A stretch of 64,000 nt of DNA from Jiangella alba (lineage in GTDB: Bacteria; Actinomycetota; Actinomycetes; Jiangellales; Jiangellaceae): positions 1,302,001-1,366,000 of the forward strand of contig NZ_FNUC01000004.1 in assembly GCF_900106035.1 (NCBI RefSeq). Direction: 5' to 3'. The notes beneath the pieces were generated by a model, which saw only the letters and a program-made list of their open reading frames with translations, made no database searches and was not told where the DNA came from. Of the stretch, positions 42,956-50,453 are shown piece after piece. The position numbers and the translations under genes were made by a program. Numbering within the stretch: position 1 is the stretch's first letter; each line of letters begins with the position of its first letter.

Positions 42956-43612
42956 TCACGGTGTGATGTCCGGCTCCATGAGGGTGATCCGGATCGCCCG
43001 GAATGTGGCCGGCGTCGCCTCCAGGACGACCCGCTTCGGGTCGGGGACGGCGAGGTGCGGCAGCCCCGCGGACCGCTCGCGCAGGTGTGCGAGCGCCGTC
43101 AGCCGGCGGTCGGCGAGCACGTGGTCGACGGCGGCACGGTCGCCCCCGGTGACGACGGCGTCCAGTTCGGCCGCGTGCGGCAGCAGCACCCGGGCCGCGA
43201 CGTCGGCGGCGGCCTCGAACGCCTCGCGGGCCTGTTTCTCGCGGCGGCGGGCGAACCGCTGCTGCGACTGCCCGCCGGCCGCCGTCCGTCCCTGCACGTG
43301 CCGCGACCCCACCTTCGACGTCACCAGCGTGGCGCCCGCGAAGACGCCGGCCGCGTAGCCGCCGCGGCGGACCAGCAGCACCCCGACCCGGCGGTCGAGC
43401 CGCGCGTGCGCCGGCAGCCCGCCGTACGGCGCGGTGTCGTCCGGCCGCAGCGGCGGGAACGGGACCGCGCAGCTCGCCACGGCTCCGTCCGCCGCCTGCA
43501 CCACGACGGCGACGGGCCCGGCCCGGTGGGTGGTGGCGCCGTGGCGCCGGGCGAAGCCGGCCAGCCAGGTCTCGAGCCGCTCGGGCGGGACGGTGAGCAC
43601 ACGTTCGGGCAT
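42956..43612 (-). CDS. acVLRF1 family peptidyl-tRNA hydrolase (Vms1-like release factor)
   Basis: A 218-aa member of the actinobacterial VLRF1 group, bacterial relatives of the eukaryotic peptidyl-tRNA hydrolase Vms1/ANKZF1, thought to release nascent chains from stalled 50S ribosomes. The diagnostic segment is SKVGSRHVQGRTAAGGQSQQ followed by RFARRREKQ; the catalytic Gln lies in the GGQSQQ loop. DAVVTGGDRAAVDHVLAD is the release-factor-like core end. ATG 43612 (MPERVLTVPPERLETWLAGF) fits the family start. Confidence 0.9.
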   Translation of the reverse strand: MPERVLTVPPERLETWLAGFARRHGATTHRAGPVAVVVQAADGAVASCAVPFPPLRPDDTAPYGGLPAHARLDRRVGVLLVRRGGYAAGVFAGATLVTSKVGSRHVQGRTAAGGQSQQRFARRREKQAREAFEAAADVAARVLLPHAAELDAVVTGGDRAAVDHVLADRRLTALAHLRERSAGLPHLAVPDPKRVVLEATPATFRAIRITLMEPDITP

Positions 43613-43639
43613 GCGCACGAGAATGCCCGACGGATCGGA

Positions 43640-43680
43640 GGTTGCGACCCCGGCCTCCGCAGCGAGCCGGGGCCGCAACC
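43640..43680. repeat. Hairpin with 15-bp arms upstream of the acVLRF1 gene
   Basis: Arms GGTTGCGACCCCGGC (43640-43654) and GCCGGGGCCGCAACC (43666-43680) have one mismatch and an 11-nt loop. It lies just before the minus-strand acVLRF1 start, so it is not that gene's terminator. It could control translation of acVLRF1 or be another small palindromic element. Confidence 0.55.
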
Positions 43681-43762
43681 GGTACCCGAACGCTGCCATG
43701 GGCCGATGGGTCGGCGGCTTTGCTTGCCCCCGCCGGCGGTCGGACTCCACGGCACTCGTCGA

Positions 43763-43939
43763 ATGGACCCGTGTGAACTGGTCTGGGACCCCGAGCGGCA
43801 GCCCGGCGTCGTTGGACCCTTCGGTCCGGTGGTCGACCGCCGGAAGGGCGAGCCCGTGCCGGTGACGGCACGATCTCACTTCGATTACCTACACCATACC
43901 GGACGGATCGTCGAGGTCCACGTCGCGTTCACCGGCTGA
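43763..43939 (+). CDS. Small open frame, possible gene or remnant
   Basis: A 58-codon frame with protein-like composition (MDPCELVWDPERQPGVVGPF; HFDYLHHTGRIVEVHVAFTG). No family recognised, no good ribosome binding site seen. Codon use is less GC-biased than in neighbouring genes, so it could be a remnant of an older gene. It lies between the divergent acVLRF1 gene and the convergent Uma2 gene. Confidence 0.35.
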   Translation: MDPCELVWDPERQPGVVGPFGPVVDRRKGEPVPVTARSHFDYLHHTGRIVEVHVAFTG

Positions 43940-43979
43940 TCATCTCGCCGTACGGACAGGCCCGACCAGCGCGGACGCC

Positions 43980-44537
43980 CTACCCGACGAGGGCCGACGG
44001 TACGACCGTCACCGGGTACGGCTGTGTCAGCCGCACCTCGTCGTCGCCGCTGCCCCGGGCCACCTCCACGTACTCGCCGTCGACGAGCCCGTAGGCGACG
44101 ATCGACGGCCCGCCCTCGGGGTCGACGATCCAGTAGGACGCGACGCCGCCCTCGGCGTACTTGGCGAACTTGACCTTGGTGTCGTAGAGGCGGCTGCTCG
44201 GCGACAGGATCTCGACCGCCAGTCGCAGCGGCTTCGTGAGCGGCCCGTCGCCGACGTCCTTCCTGGCCACCACCAGGAGGTCCGGCTGCAGCGAGTTGCG
44301 CTGGTTCGGCTGCCAGTCCAGCGGCGCGTAGAACACCTCCAGCTCGGCCGGACACGCACGATCGAGCGCCCGGAACAGACCACGGCTGATCCACTGATGC
44401 GTCGGCCGGGGCGACGGGCTCACGACCAGGATCCCGTCGACGAGCTCGTAGCGGTTGCCGTCGTTCTCCTCGAACTGGTCGAGGTCGTCCACCGTCCAGG
44501 CGTCATGCGCACGGCGCTGCTCCAGCATGGTTGTCAT
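43980..44537 (-). CDS. Uma2 family endonuclease-like protein
   Basis: A 185-aa PD-(D/E)XK-fold protein of the Uma2/DUF820 family. YELVDGILVVSPSPRPTHQW is the N-terminal signature; SLQPDLLVVARKD and RLAVEILSPSSRLYDTKVKF contain the catalytic Asp and Glu, followed by KYAEGGVASYWIVDPEG. Function is not firmly known; many such genes occur scattered in actinomycetes. ATG 44537 has GGAGG at a spacing of 6. Confidence 0.92.
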   Translation of the reverse strand: MTTMLEQRRAHDAWTVDDLDQFEENDGNRYELVDGILVVSPSPRPTHQWISRGLFRALDRACPAELEVFYAPLDWQPNQRNSLQPDLLVVARKDVGDGPLTKPLRLAVEILSPSSRLYDTKVKFAKYAEGGVASYWIVDPEGGPSIVAYGLVDGEYVEVARGSGDDEVRLTQPYPVTVVPSALVG

Positions 44538-44590
44538 GGTGCCCTCCTCGGGCTCGGATGTCATTCGAGGATGGGCGCCGCGACCACCCG

Positions 44591-44641
44591 GAAACGGGTA
44601 GGGCTAACTTCCGGGCTAACCGCGCACCGGTTGCCCGTTTC
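44591..44641. terminator. Possible terminator between DUF1990 and Uma2 genes
   Basis: GAAACGGG (44591-44598) and CCCGTTTC (44634-44641) are inverted 8-mers around a 35-nt loop that holds two GGGCTAAC direct repeats. It starts 12 bp beyond the DUF1990 stop on the minus strand, so it may end that transcript. Weak. Confidence 0.35.
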
Positions 44642-44652
44642 GTCGCCGCTGG

Positions 44653-45162
44653 TCAGCCGTCTGACGCCGAGGCAGCCAGGCGGCGGGCGGACGTCACATA
44701 GCGGCGGGTGGCGACGGCCTGGGCGGCGCGGGTGAGCGGCCCGCCCAGCCGGGCGTACCACGCGCCCGGCCGGCTGAACGCCGTCACCGTGAACCAGACG
44801 TCGTCGTGGTCGTCGAGCTCGGCGACGAAGGACTCCTCGCCGCGCGCGGGGTGGCCGGGCAGCGTGCCGTAGCCGAACCCGCCGCGGCGGTTCTCGTCGA
44901 GCACCCAGACCACTTCGCAGGGGATGCGCAGCAGCCCGGCCATCGTGCTGGTGACCCGCACGCCCTGGGCGGCGCGCGGCTCGGACGACTCCACCCGCAG
45001 GCCGGAGCCGCGGTGCAGGCCGAACGTCAGGACGCCCTCGACGACGGCGGTGAAGGCGGCCCGGCCGTGGCCGACGCGTTCGCGGACGCGCGCATGGTGG
45101 TAGCCGGACGGCAGCGGCCCGCCGTCGCGGGTGGCGCCGACCTCGGGGTAGGTGAACGACAT
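44653..45162 (-). CDS. DUF1990 family protein
   Basis: A 169-aa protein of DUF1990: SFTYPEVGATRDGGPLPSGY at the start, GFGYGTLPGHPARGEESFV in the middle and WYARLGGPLTRAAQAVATRRY at the end. The fold is START-like; function unknown. It is divergent from the carboxymuconolactone decarboxylase-ECF41 pair (60 bp between starts). Confidence 0.9.
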   Translation of the reverse strand: MSFTYPEVGATRDGGPLPSGYHHARVRERVGHGRAAFTAVVEGVLTFGLHRGSGLRVESSEPRAAQGVRVTSTMAGLLRIPCEVVWVLDENRRGGFGYGTLPGHPARGEESFVAELDDHDDVWFTVTAFSRPGAWYARLGGPLTRAAQAVATRRYVTSARRLAASASDG

Positions 45163-45185
45163 CACGCGCGACTCTGCCACAGCGG

Positions 45186-45212
45186 TGTCACATCCGCGTC
45201 GCGGCGGGTGTC
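45186..45212 (+). promoter_or_regulatory. ECF41-type autoregulated promoter
   Basis: TGTCACA (45186-45192), a 16-bp spacer and TGTC (45209-45212) closely match the ECF41 target promoter TGTCACA-N16-CGTC as I recall it. The predicted start is about 45219, a few bases before ATG 45222. The downstream sigma gene belongs to ECF41, so this is probably its own target. Confidence 0.65.
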
Positions 45213-45221
45213 TGTGTGGGC

Positions 45222-45773
45222 ATGGCACGCATCTCCCTCGACCCGAAGCCCACCCTCGGCTACCGGCTGGTCCGCCGCGTCCTGCGCCGCCGTTACGGTG
45301 TCGTGCTCGCCCCGGTGGCCGCGTCCGCGCACCACCCCCGTGTGCTCAGGACGATGAGCCTGCTCGAGGCGGGCGCGGGGAAGTGGCGGACGCTGGACCG
45401 CGACCTCCGCGCGCTGGCCCTGCTGGCGACGTCGACGCGCACCGGCTGCGCGTGGTGCCTGGACTTCGGCTACTGGGAGAGCCACCACGCCGGCGTCGAC
45501 CCCGCGAAGCTGCGTGCGGTCGGCCAGTGGCGCGACAGCGACCTCTACACTGCGCTGGAACGCCGGGTGATGGCCTACGCCGAGGCCATGACCGCCACGC
45601 CGCCGGAGGTGACCGACGAGATGGTGGCGGAGCTGCGCGCCGACCTCAGCGAGGCCGAACTGGTCGAGCTGACGGCCACCGTCGGGCTGGAGAACCTGCG
45701 CAACCGCAGCAACGCCGCGCTCGGGCTGACCGGCCAAGGGTTCGCGGAGCGCTGCGAGGTGCCGGCGCCATGA
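45222..45773 (+). CDS. Carboxymuconolactone decarboxylase family protein, ECF41-linked
   Basis: A 183-aa alpha-helical protein with the redox motif TGCAWCLDFGYWES (CxxC). Genes for such proteins, oxidoreductases or epimerases (COE) are the standard partners of ECF41 sigma factors. ATG 45222 (MARISLDPKPTLGYRLVRRV) was chosen; a GTG lies 6 bp upstream. The stop overlaps the sigma factor start by ATGA. Confidence 0.9.
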   Translation: MARISLDPKPTLGYRLVRRVLRRRYGVVLAPVAASAHHPRVLRTMSLLEAGAGKWRTLDRDLRALALLATSTRTGCAWCLDFGYWESHHAGVDPAKLRAVGQWRDSDLYTALERRVMAYAEAMTATPPEVTDEMVAELRADLSEAELVELTATVGLENLRNRSNAALGLTGQGFAERCEVPAP

Positions 45774-46630
45774 CCGACGATCCGTTCCAGCGGCACCGCG
45801 GGCTGCTGTTCACCGTCGCGTACGAACTGCTCGGCAGCGTCGCCGACGCCGAGGACGTCGTGCAGGACACCTGGCTGCGGTGGTCCGCCGACGACCGGTC
45901 CGACGTGGTCGAGCCGAAGGCGTACCTCGTGCGCATCGCGACCCGGCTGGCGCTGAACCGGATGCGCACGCTGCGCACGCGGCGCGAGACCTACGTCGGG
46001 CCGTGGTTGCCCGAGCCGTTGGTGACCGGCCCCGACGCGGCCGGCGGCGTCGAACTGGCCGAGGACGTGTCGATGGCGATGCTCGTGGTCCTGGAGACGC
46101 TGACGCCGGTCGAGCGGGCGGTGTTCGTGCTGCGCGAGGTGTTCGGGTTCGCGCACGCGGAGATCGCGACGGCGCTGGACCGCAGCGAGGCGTCGGTGCG
46201 GCAGGTCGCGCACCGGGCCCGCGAGCACGTCCAGGCGCGCCGGCCGCGGTTCGACACCGACCCGGAGCAGCGGCGCGCGGTCACCGAGCGGTTCCTGCGC
46301 GCCACGGCCGAGGGGAACCTGGCCGAGCTGATGGAGGTGCTGGCGCCCGACGTCGTCATGATCAACGACACCGACGGGAAGGTCCGCGCGGCTCGTCGTC
46401 CGGTCCTGGGTGCGGACAAGGTCGCCCGGTTCCTGCGGGGTCTGGTGGCCCGCGGCGAGATGGCCGGCTACCGGTTCGAGTACGCGGAGTTGAACGGCGA
46501 GCCGGGCGTCGTCGGCTGGCTGGACGGCCGGCTGGACGTGGCGGGCGTCATCGAGACGCGCGACGGCCAGGTGGTGCGGCTCCTGGCGTTCCGGAACCCG
46601 GATCGGCTGACCAGCCTGCGGCGTCAGTGA
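45770..46630 (+). CDS. ECF41 family RNA polymerase sigma factor (SigJ-like)
   Basis: A 286-aa sigma factor. Region 2: LLFTVAYELLGSVADAEDVV, QDTWLRWSADDR; region 4: LTPVERAVFVLREVFGFAHA, EIATALDRSEASVRQVAHRA. A C-terminal SnoaL-like extension (FLRATAEGNLAELMEVLAPD) follows, with a motif NDTDGKVRAARRPVLG that corresponds to the conserved DGGGK loop of ECF41. In this group the extension, not an anti-sigma factor, controls activity. It overlaps its partner gene by ATGA. Confidence 0.93.
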   Translation: MTDDPFQRHRGLLFTVAYELLGSVADAEDVVQDTWLRWSADDRSDVVEPKAYLVRIATRLALNRMRTLRTRRETYVGPWLPEPLVTGPDAAGGVELAEDVSMAMLVVLETLTPVERAVFVLREVFGFAHAEIATALDRSEASVRQVAHRAREHVQARRPRFDTDPEQRRAVTERFLRATAEGNLAELMEVLAPDVVMINDTDGKVRAARRPVLGADKVARFLRGLVARGEMAGYRFEYAELNGEPGVVGWLDGRLDVAGVIETRDGQVVRLLAFRNPDRLTSLRRQ

Positions 46631-46646
46631 ACGAGTGGGCCGCCTG

Positions 46647-46709
46647 GGCAGCGGTGGATGCCGTCTCCGCCCCCCTCGCAGCCTACCCCTGACGACATCC
46701 ACCGCCGCC
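46647..46709. repeat. Second copy of the dispersed inverted-repeat element
   Basis: Arms 46647-46665 and 46691-46709 are 19 bp with two mismatches (core GCGGTGGATGCCGTC and GACGACATCCACCGC). The inner part ends with AGCCTACCCCTG, the same 12-mer as in the element at 41365-41455. It starts 17 bp after the ECF41 sigma gene and may also act as its terminator. Confidence 0.7.
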
Positions 46710-46829
46710 AAGGCGGGCGTCCCGCTCCGGCCGGCCGGCATGGCGGATGTTGACACAAACCCGCCGCCGGGCGGCCGGATGCCGAGACGTTTCGATGAGA
46801 TTTGTGGCTATGTGCGAAAAGGCGACGGC

Positions 46830-47054
46830 TCAGAGCCGGGTGACCTTCGGGTTCGGCAGGGCGATGCGGCGTACAGCGGTGCCGAAATCGACGTGAACCT
46901 CGTGGTCGCCGGGAACGCTGACGACGCGGCCAAGACCGTGACGGTCGTGAGTGAGCAGGTCATCGATGGAGAACTTCTGGACGGGGGGAGGAGCGGTGGG
47001 GCGGAACGGACTCGAAGGAAAAACAGGCCTCGCGGCCGGTGTACGAGAGGTCAT
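46830..47054 (-). CDS. Small conserved protein with a KOW/CarD-like fold
   Basis: A 74-aa protein. After a Pro-rich N-terminal stretch it has FSIDDLLTHDRHGLGRVVSV, PGDHEVHVDFGTAVRRIALP, NPKVTRL, a pattern of short beta strands that resembles the CarD/TRCF-type or KOW-like folds seen in small actinobacterial proteins. Own promoter with perfect TTGACA upstream. Function unknown; nucleic acid or RNA polymerase contact is possible. Confidence 0.7.
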   Translation of the reverse strand: MTSRTPAARPVFPSSPFRPTAPPPVQKFSIDDLLTHDRHGLGRVVSVPGDHEVHVDFGTAVRRIALPNPKVTRL

Positions 47055-47083
47055 TCCGTCAGTCTGCCGCTCTTGGGGTCCGT

Positions 47084-47113
47084 TGTGTAGCCCTCTTTGG
47101 AAGACTATGTCAA
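47084..47113 (-). promoter_or_regulatory. Vegetative promoter of the small KOW-like gene
   Basis: On the minus strand a perfect TTGACA (47113-47108), 18-bp spacer and TACACA (47089-47084) precede the gene at 46830-47054 by about 30 bp. This is the closest match to consensus -35 in the window. Confidence 0.55.
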
Positions 47114-47193
47114 CTCTTGACCATCAGTTCGGCGGGCAGCGTTGAACACCTGTTCCCCCTCCTCCGGCACGCTGCCGTGACAGTACCGAACGC

Positions 47194-48123
47194 CTAAGAG
47201 ACGCCCGCCGAGACCGATCGGGCGGACGACGTCCGGGCGGGCTGCGCGGGGCGGCTGGCGACCTGGTGCGCGACCAGGATCGCGGCGTAGGCGAGCGCCG
47301 TCACGGCCACCACGCCGAGCGCGGCGCCGACGTACGCCGTCGCGAGGTCGGAGCGCTCGGTGACGGCGCCGGCGGTGTTCAGGACGTCGCGGGTGCGCTG
47401 CAGCGCCGAGACGGCCATGACGCCGGTGACGCCGGCCACGACCGCGAACAGGCCGGTGACGACCGCCGTCGGGGTGTTGCCGGGCGGCGGCGACGGCATC
47501 CGCTCGGGGCTGCTGACCGCGGTGAGCACCGTCGTCAGTCCGGCCCATGCCAGCACGACGGTGATGGCGGCGACGACGTCGGACGGCCGGTGCCAGCCGC
47601 CGACCATGGTCGAGATGCCGGTGACGGCGGCGTACCCGGCGCCGAGGACCGCGACCGCGGGCCGGGCCCGTCGCGGCACTACCAGCACGAGCGCGGCCGC
47701 CACGCTGGCGGCGACCGTGGTGTGCCCACTGGGCAGCGAGTTGCCCAGCGGGCCGGTGTCGCCGGCCAGCCGCGGACGGTCCAGCACGACGTGCTTGAGC
47801 ACCTGCGTGGTGAGGTTGGCGCCGCCGACCAGCACGATGACCTGCAACGCCAGCAGCCAGCGCTGCCGCACGAGCGCGATCAGCGCGACGGCCCCGAGCA
47901 CGACCACGACGAACGGCACCGACACGACGTCGAGCACCCGCTCGGCGCCCGACCACAGCGTGGACCGGCCGATGCCGGAGCCGCGGAACGCGACCTGGTC
48001 GATGCGCTGCCCGACCGCGGTGTCGACGAACCACCGCCAACTCGCCCAGGTGCCGAGGGCGCCGGCCACGAACATCAGCAGACCGAGGACGACACCGCCG
48101 GGCCGGGGCGAGTAGGGGCGCAT
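47194..48123 (-). CDS. PAP2 superfamily phosphatase, membrane
   Basis: A 309-aa membrane protein with about eight TM segments and the three acid phosphatase motifs: C1 KHVVLDRPR, C2 NSLPSGHTT, C3 GGWHRPSDV. The PAP2 core covers residues 1-190; about 120 C-terminal residues add extra TM segments. Likely dephosphorylates lipid phosphates such as undecaprenyl pyrophosphate or phosphatidate in the membrane. It ends near a 140-bp spacer with the promoter of the small KOW-like gene. Confidence 0.93.
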   Translation of the reverse strand: MRPYSPRPGGVVLGLLMFVAGALGTWASWRWFVDTAVGQRIDQVAFRGSGIGRSTLWSGAERVLDVVSVPFVVVVLGAVALIALVRQRWLLALQVIVLVGGANLTTQVLKHVVLDRPRLAGDTGPLGNSLPSGHTTVAASVAAALVLVVPRRARPAVAVLGAGYAAVTGISTMVGGWHRPSDVVAAITVVLAWAGLTTVLTAVSSPERMPSPPPGNTPTAVVTGLFAVVAGVTGVMAVSALQRTRDVLNTAGAVTERSDLATAYVGAALGVVAVTALAYAAILVAHQVASRPAQPARTSSARSVSAGVS

Positions 48124-48136
48124 GCTCCGAGGGTAG

Positions 48137-49255
48137 TCAGAGTCGCTGAGAATCCCGGACCTTGGCGAAGAACGCCGCGATGTCGGCGACGTGCCCCGCC
48201 GGCTGCTCCATCGCGATGAAGTGGTGGCTGCCCGGATTGCCCTCGGGCCAGTGCGCGATCGTGTTGTCCCGCTCGGCCAGCCGCCGCATCAGCGCCGAGC
48301 CGCCGCCGTAGACGCCCGACGGCACCGCCTTCTGGCCGCGCGGCCACGCGAACCGGGCGCCGTCGCCCAGCCCTTCGTACATCGGCCACGACGAGGTCGC
48401 CGCGGTCTTCGTGAACCAGTAGACGCTGACGTTGTCCAGGAACGCGTCGCGGTCGATGACGTCGAGCAGCGGCTGGTCTGACATGGAGAACTCCTGGAAC
48501 TTGTGCGCGTGCCAGGCCAGCAGCGCCACCGGTGAGTCGTGCCAGCCGGCGCCGAACGTCTGCGGCGCGGCCCGCAGCAGCGCGTGGTGGTCGACGCCGC
48601 CGGACATCCACTGCTGCATGAGGTCCCACTCGGCCCGCTCGTCCGCCGTCATGCCGGGCACGTCGTCCTCCGTCGGGAAGCCGAAGCCGCCGTCGATGTG
48701 CACGCCGACGACGCGGTCGGGGTGCTGCCGGGCCAGCTCCGGCGCGACGTAGGCGCCGAGGTCGCCGCCCTGCGTCCCGTAGCGGTCGTAGCCGAGCCGC
48801 TGCATGAGCGTCGCGAACCTGCTGGCCACGTCCGGGATGCCGAACCCGGTCGTGCGCGGGGCCGCGGAGAAGCCGAAGCCGGGCACGGAGGGCACCACCA
48901 CGTGGAACGTCTGCGCGAGGAGCGGGATCGTGCGCGCGAACTCGACGAACGAGTTCGGCCAGCCGTGCGTGAGGATCAGCGGCAGCGCGTCGGGCTCCGG
49001 CGAACGGACGTGCAGGTAGTGCAGGTCCAGCCCGTCGATCTCGTCGACGAACTGCGGGAACGCGTTGAGCCGGGCCTCGCGCTCGCGCCAGTCGTAGCCG
49101 GTGCGCCAGTACTCGGCGACGTCGCGCAGCCAGTCGGCAGGCACGCCGCGGTCCAACCCCTCGCCGGGCAGTTGCGGCGTCCAGCGGGTGCGGGCCAGCC
49201 GCTCGTGCAGGTCGTTGAGGTCGTTCTGCGGGATGTCGATGCGAAAGGTCGTCAT
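48137..49255 (-). CDS. Epoxide hydrolase (EHN-domain alpha/beta hydrolase)
   Basis: A 372-aa microsomal-type epoxide hydrolase. The N-terminal EHN domain (FRIDIPQNDLNDLHERLART) is followed by the alpha/beta core: oxyanion HGWPNSFVEF, nucleophile Asp in GTQGGDLGAYVAPE, lid Tyr residues and His in GSHHFIAMEQPAGHV. It opens epoxides to diols in the cytoplasm. Divergent from a WYL regulator gene (64 bp), which probably controls it. The stop is 13 bp upstream of the PAP2 gene start on the same strand. Confidence 0.93.
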   Translation of the reverse strand: MTTFRIDIPQNDLNDLHERLARTRWTPQLPGEGLDRGVPADWLRDVAEYWRTGYDWREREARLNAFPQFVDEIDGLDLHYLHVRSPEPDALPLILTHGWPNSFVEFARTIPLLAQTFHVVVPSVPGFGFSAAPRTTGFGIPDVASRFATLMQRLGYDRYGTQGGDLGAYVAPELARQHPDRVVGVHIDGGFGFPTEDDVPGMTADERAEWDLMQQWMSGGVDHHALLRAAPQTFGAGWHDSPVALLAWHAHKFQEFSMSDQPLLDVIDRDAFLDNVSVYWFTKTAATSSWPMYEGLGDGARFAWPRGQKAVPSGVYGGGSALMRRLAERDNTIAHWPEGNPGSHHFIAMEQPAGHVADIAAFFAKVRDSQRL

Positions 49256-49277
49256 GGCATCCGACGCTATGAGGCAT

Positions 49278-49298
49278 CTAGGTCTGTTCTCGTCCTAG
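49278..49298. promoter_or_regulatory. Candidate operator between epoxide hydrolase and WYL regulator genes
   Basis: CTAGG (49278-49282) and CCTAG (49294-49298) are inverted with an 11-bp spacer, one helical turn apart, in the 64-bp divergent promoter region. TCTAGG-like bases may also form the minus-strand -10. A WYL-type dimer could bind here. Short arms make this tentative. Confidence 0.35.
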
Positions 49299-49319
49299 TT
49301 CTGCGGCATCCTGGTTCTC

Positions 49320-50453
49320 ATGAGCGACACCCCTGGCCGGCTGCTCGCGCTGCTGTCGCTGTTGCAGACGCCGCGCGAGTGGCCCGGCAGCGAGCTGGCC
49401 CAGCGCCTGGGCGTCACCCCGCGCACCGTCCGCCGCGACGTCGACCGGCTGCGCGACCTCGGCTACCCGGTCGAGGCGACCCTCGGCGCGGCGGGCGGTT
49501 ACCGGCTGGTCGCCGGCGCCGCGCTGCCGCCGTTGCTGCTCGACGACGAGGAGGCAGTGGCGATCGCGGTGGGACTGCGCGCCGCCGCCGGGTCCGCCGT
49601 CGCCGGCATCGAGGAGGCGTCGGTGCGGGCGCTGGGGAAGCTGGAGCAGGTGCTGCCGTCGCGGCTGCGGCATCGGGTGCGGACCATCGGGGCGGCGACG
49701 CTGCCGGTGGGGGCGGACGGCCCGGTGGTCGATCCGGAGGTGCTGACGGCGCTGGCCGCGGGCGCCGCGAACCGCGAGCGGGTGCGGTTCCGCTACACGT
49801 CCGGGGACGGCACCGGCACGAGCCGGCTGGTGGAGCCGCTCGCCCTGGTGCCCTCGGGCCGCCGCTGGTACCTCGTCGCCTGGGACGTCGACCGAGCGTC
49901 CGCCGAATCGGTGTCGACCGGAGTGCGCACCCCGCCCGGCCGGGAGGGCCATCCCACCCTACGGGCGGGCTCTGACACCCGCGTTCGCGCTGCTCACCCC
50001 GCCGCAGCTCACGCCACGGCAGGTCAGGGCGACGCAGGTCAGGGTGGCGGTTCGGGGCGCGACGGCTGGCGGACGTTCCGCGTGGACCGGATCGGCCAGG
50101 TCCAGCCGACCGGGGTACGGGTGCGCGAGCAGCGCACACTGCCGGCCGAGGACGCGGCGGGGTATGTGGCCGGGCGGCGCACCGACTGGGGCACCCCCGA
50201 ACTGCACGTCGTCGTCACGTTCGAGGCGCCGGTGAGCGCCGTCGCCGGGCGGCTCGGCGACCCACCCGGCGAAATCGTCGCGCTGGGGGAGGACCGCAGC
50301 CGGCTCGACGCCCGGCGCGACGATTCGATGGAGTGGCTGGCGGGCCGCCTGGTCACGCTCGGCTGCCCGTTCACCGTCCATGGGCCGGACGAGTTGCGCG
50401 CGGCGGTGCGTGTCCTCGCCACGCGAGCCGACCGAGCCGCGGCCGCCGTGTGA
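49320..50453 (+). CDS. WYL-domain transcriptional regulator with in-frame repeat insertion
   Basis: A 377-aa regulator with HTH_11 (LLSLLQTPREWPGSELAQRL; GVTPRTVRRDVDRLRDLGYP) and a WYL domain (RVRFRYTSGDG, RRWYLVAWDVDR). Compared with the paralogue at 25811-26761 it has about 55 extra residues (Gly/Ala/Arg/Pro-rich) between WDVDR and DGWRTFRVDRIG, right in the WYL domain. The extra DNA contains an 18-mer shared with an intergenic repeat at 7168-7185. The frame stays open and the C-terminal WCX domain is normal, so the protein may still work. Divergent from epoxide hydrolase. Confidence 0.88.
   Translation: MSDTPGRLLALLSLLQTPREWPGSELAQRLGVTPRTVRRDVDRLRDLGYPVEATLGAAGGYRLVAGAALPPLLLDDEEAVAIAVGLRAAAGSAVAGIEEASVRALGKLEQVLPSRLRHRVRTIGAATLPVGADGPVVDPEVLTALAAGAANRERVRFRYTSGDGTGTSRLVEPLALVPSGRRWYLVAWDVDRASAESVSTGVRTPPGREGHPTLRAGSDTRVRAAHPAAAHATAGQGDAGQGGGSGRDGWRTFRVDRIGQVQPTGVRVREQRTLPAEDAAGYVAGRRTDWGTPELHVVVTFEAPVSAVAGRLGDPPGEIVALGEDRSRLDARRDDSMEWLAGRLVTLGCPFTVHGPDELRAAVRVLATRADRAAAAV
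49895..50060 (+). repeat. Dispersed palindromic repeat inserted in-frame in a WYL gene
   Basis: About 166 bp absent from the paralogous WYL gene. It holds the 18-mer CCCACCCTACGGGCGGGC (49953-49970) identical to 7168-7185, with similar flanks (GGGAGGG before, GACA and GCG-rich after). Inside are the palindromic bases GCCCG...CGGGC and direct repeats GCAGGTCAGGG (near 50024 and 50036). The boundaries are estimates from protein comparison. Confidence 0.65.

Noticed and set aside
47146..48040. Frames inside the PAP2 gene in other phases
   Set aside because: The phosphatase motifs KxxxxxxRP, PSGH and HRPSD are in one frame only; the others are Arg/Ala-rich noise.
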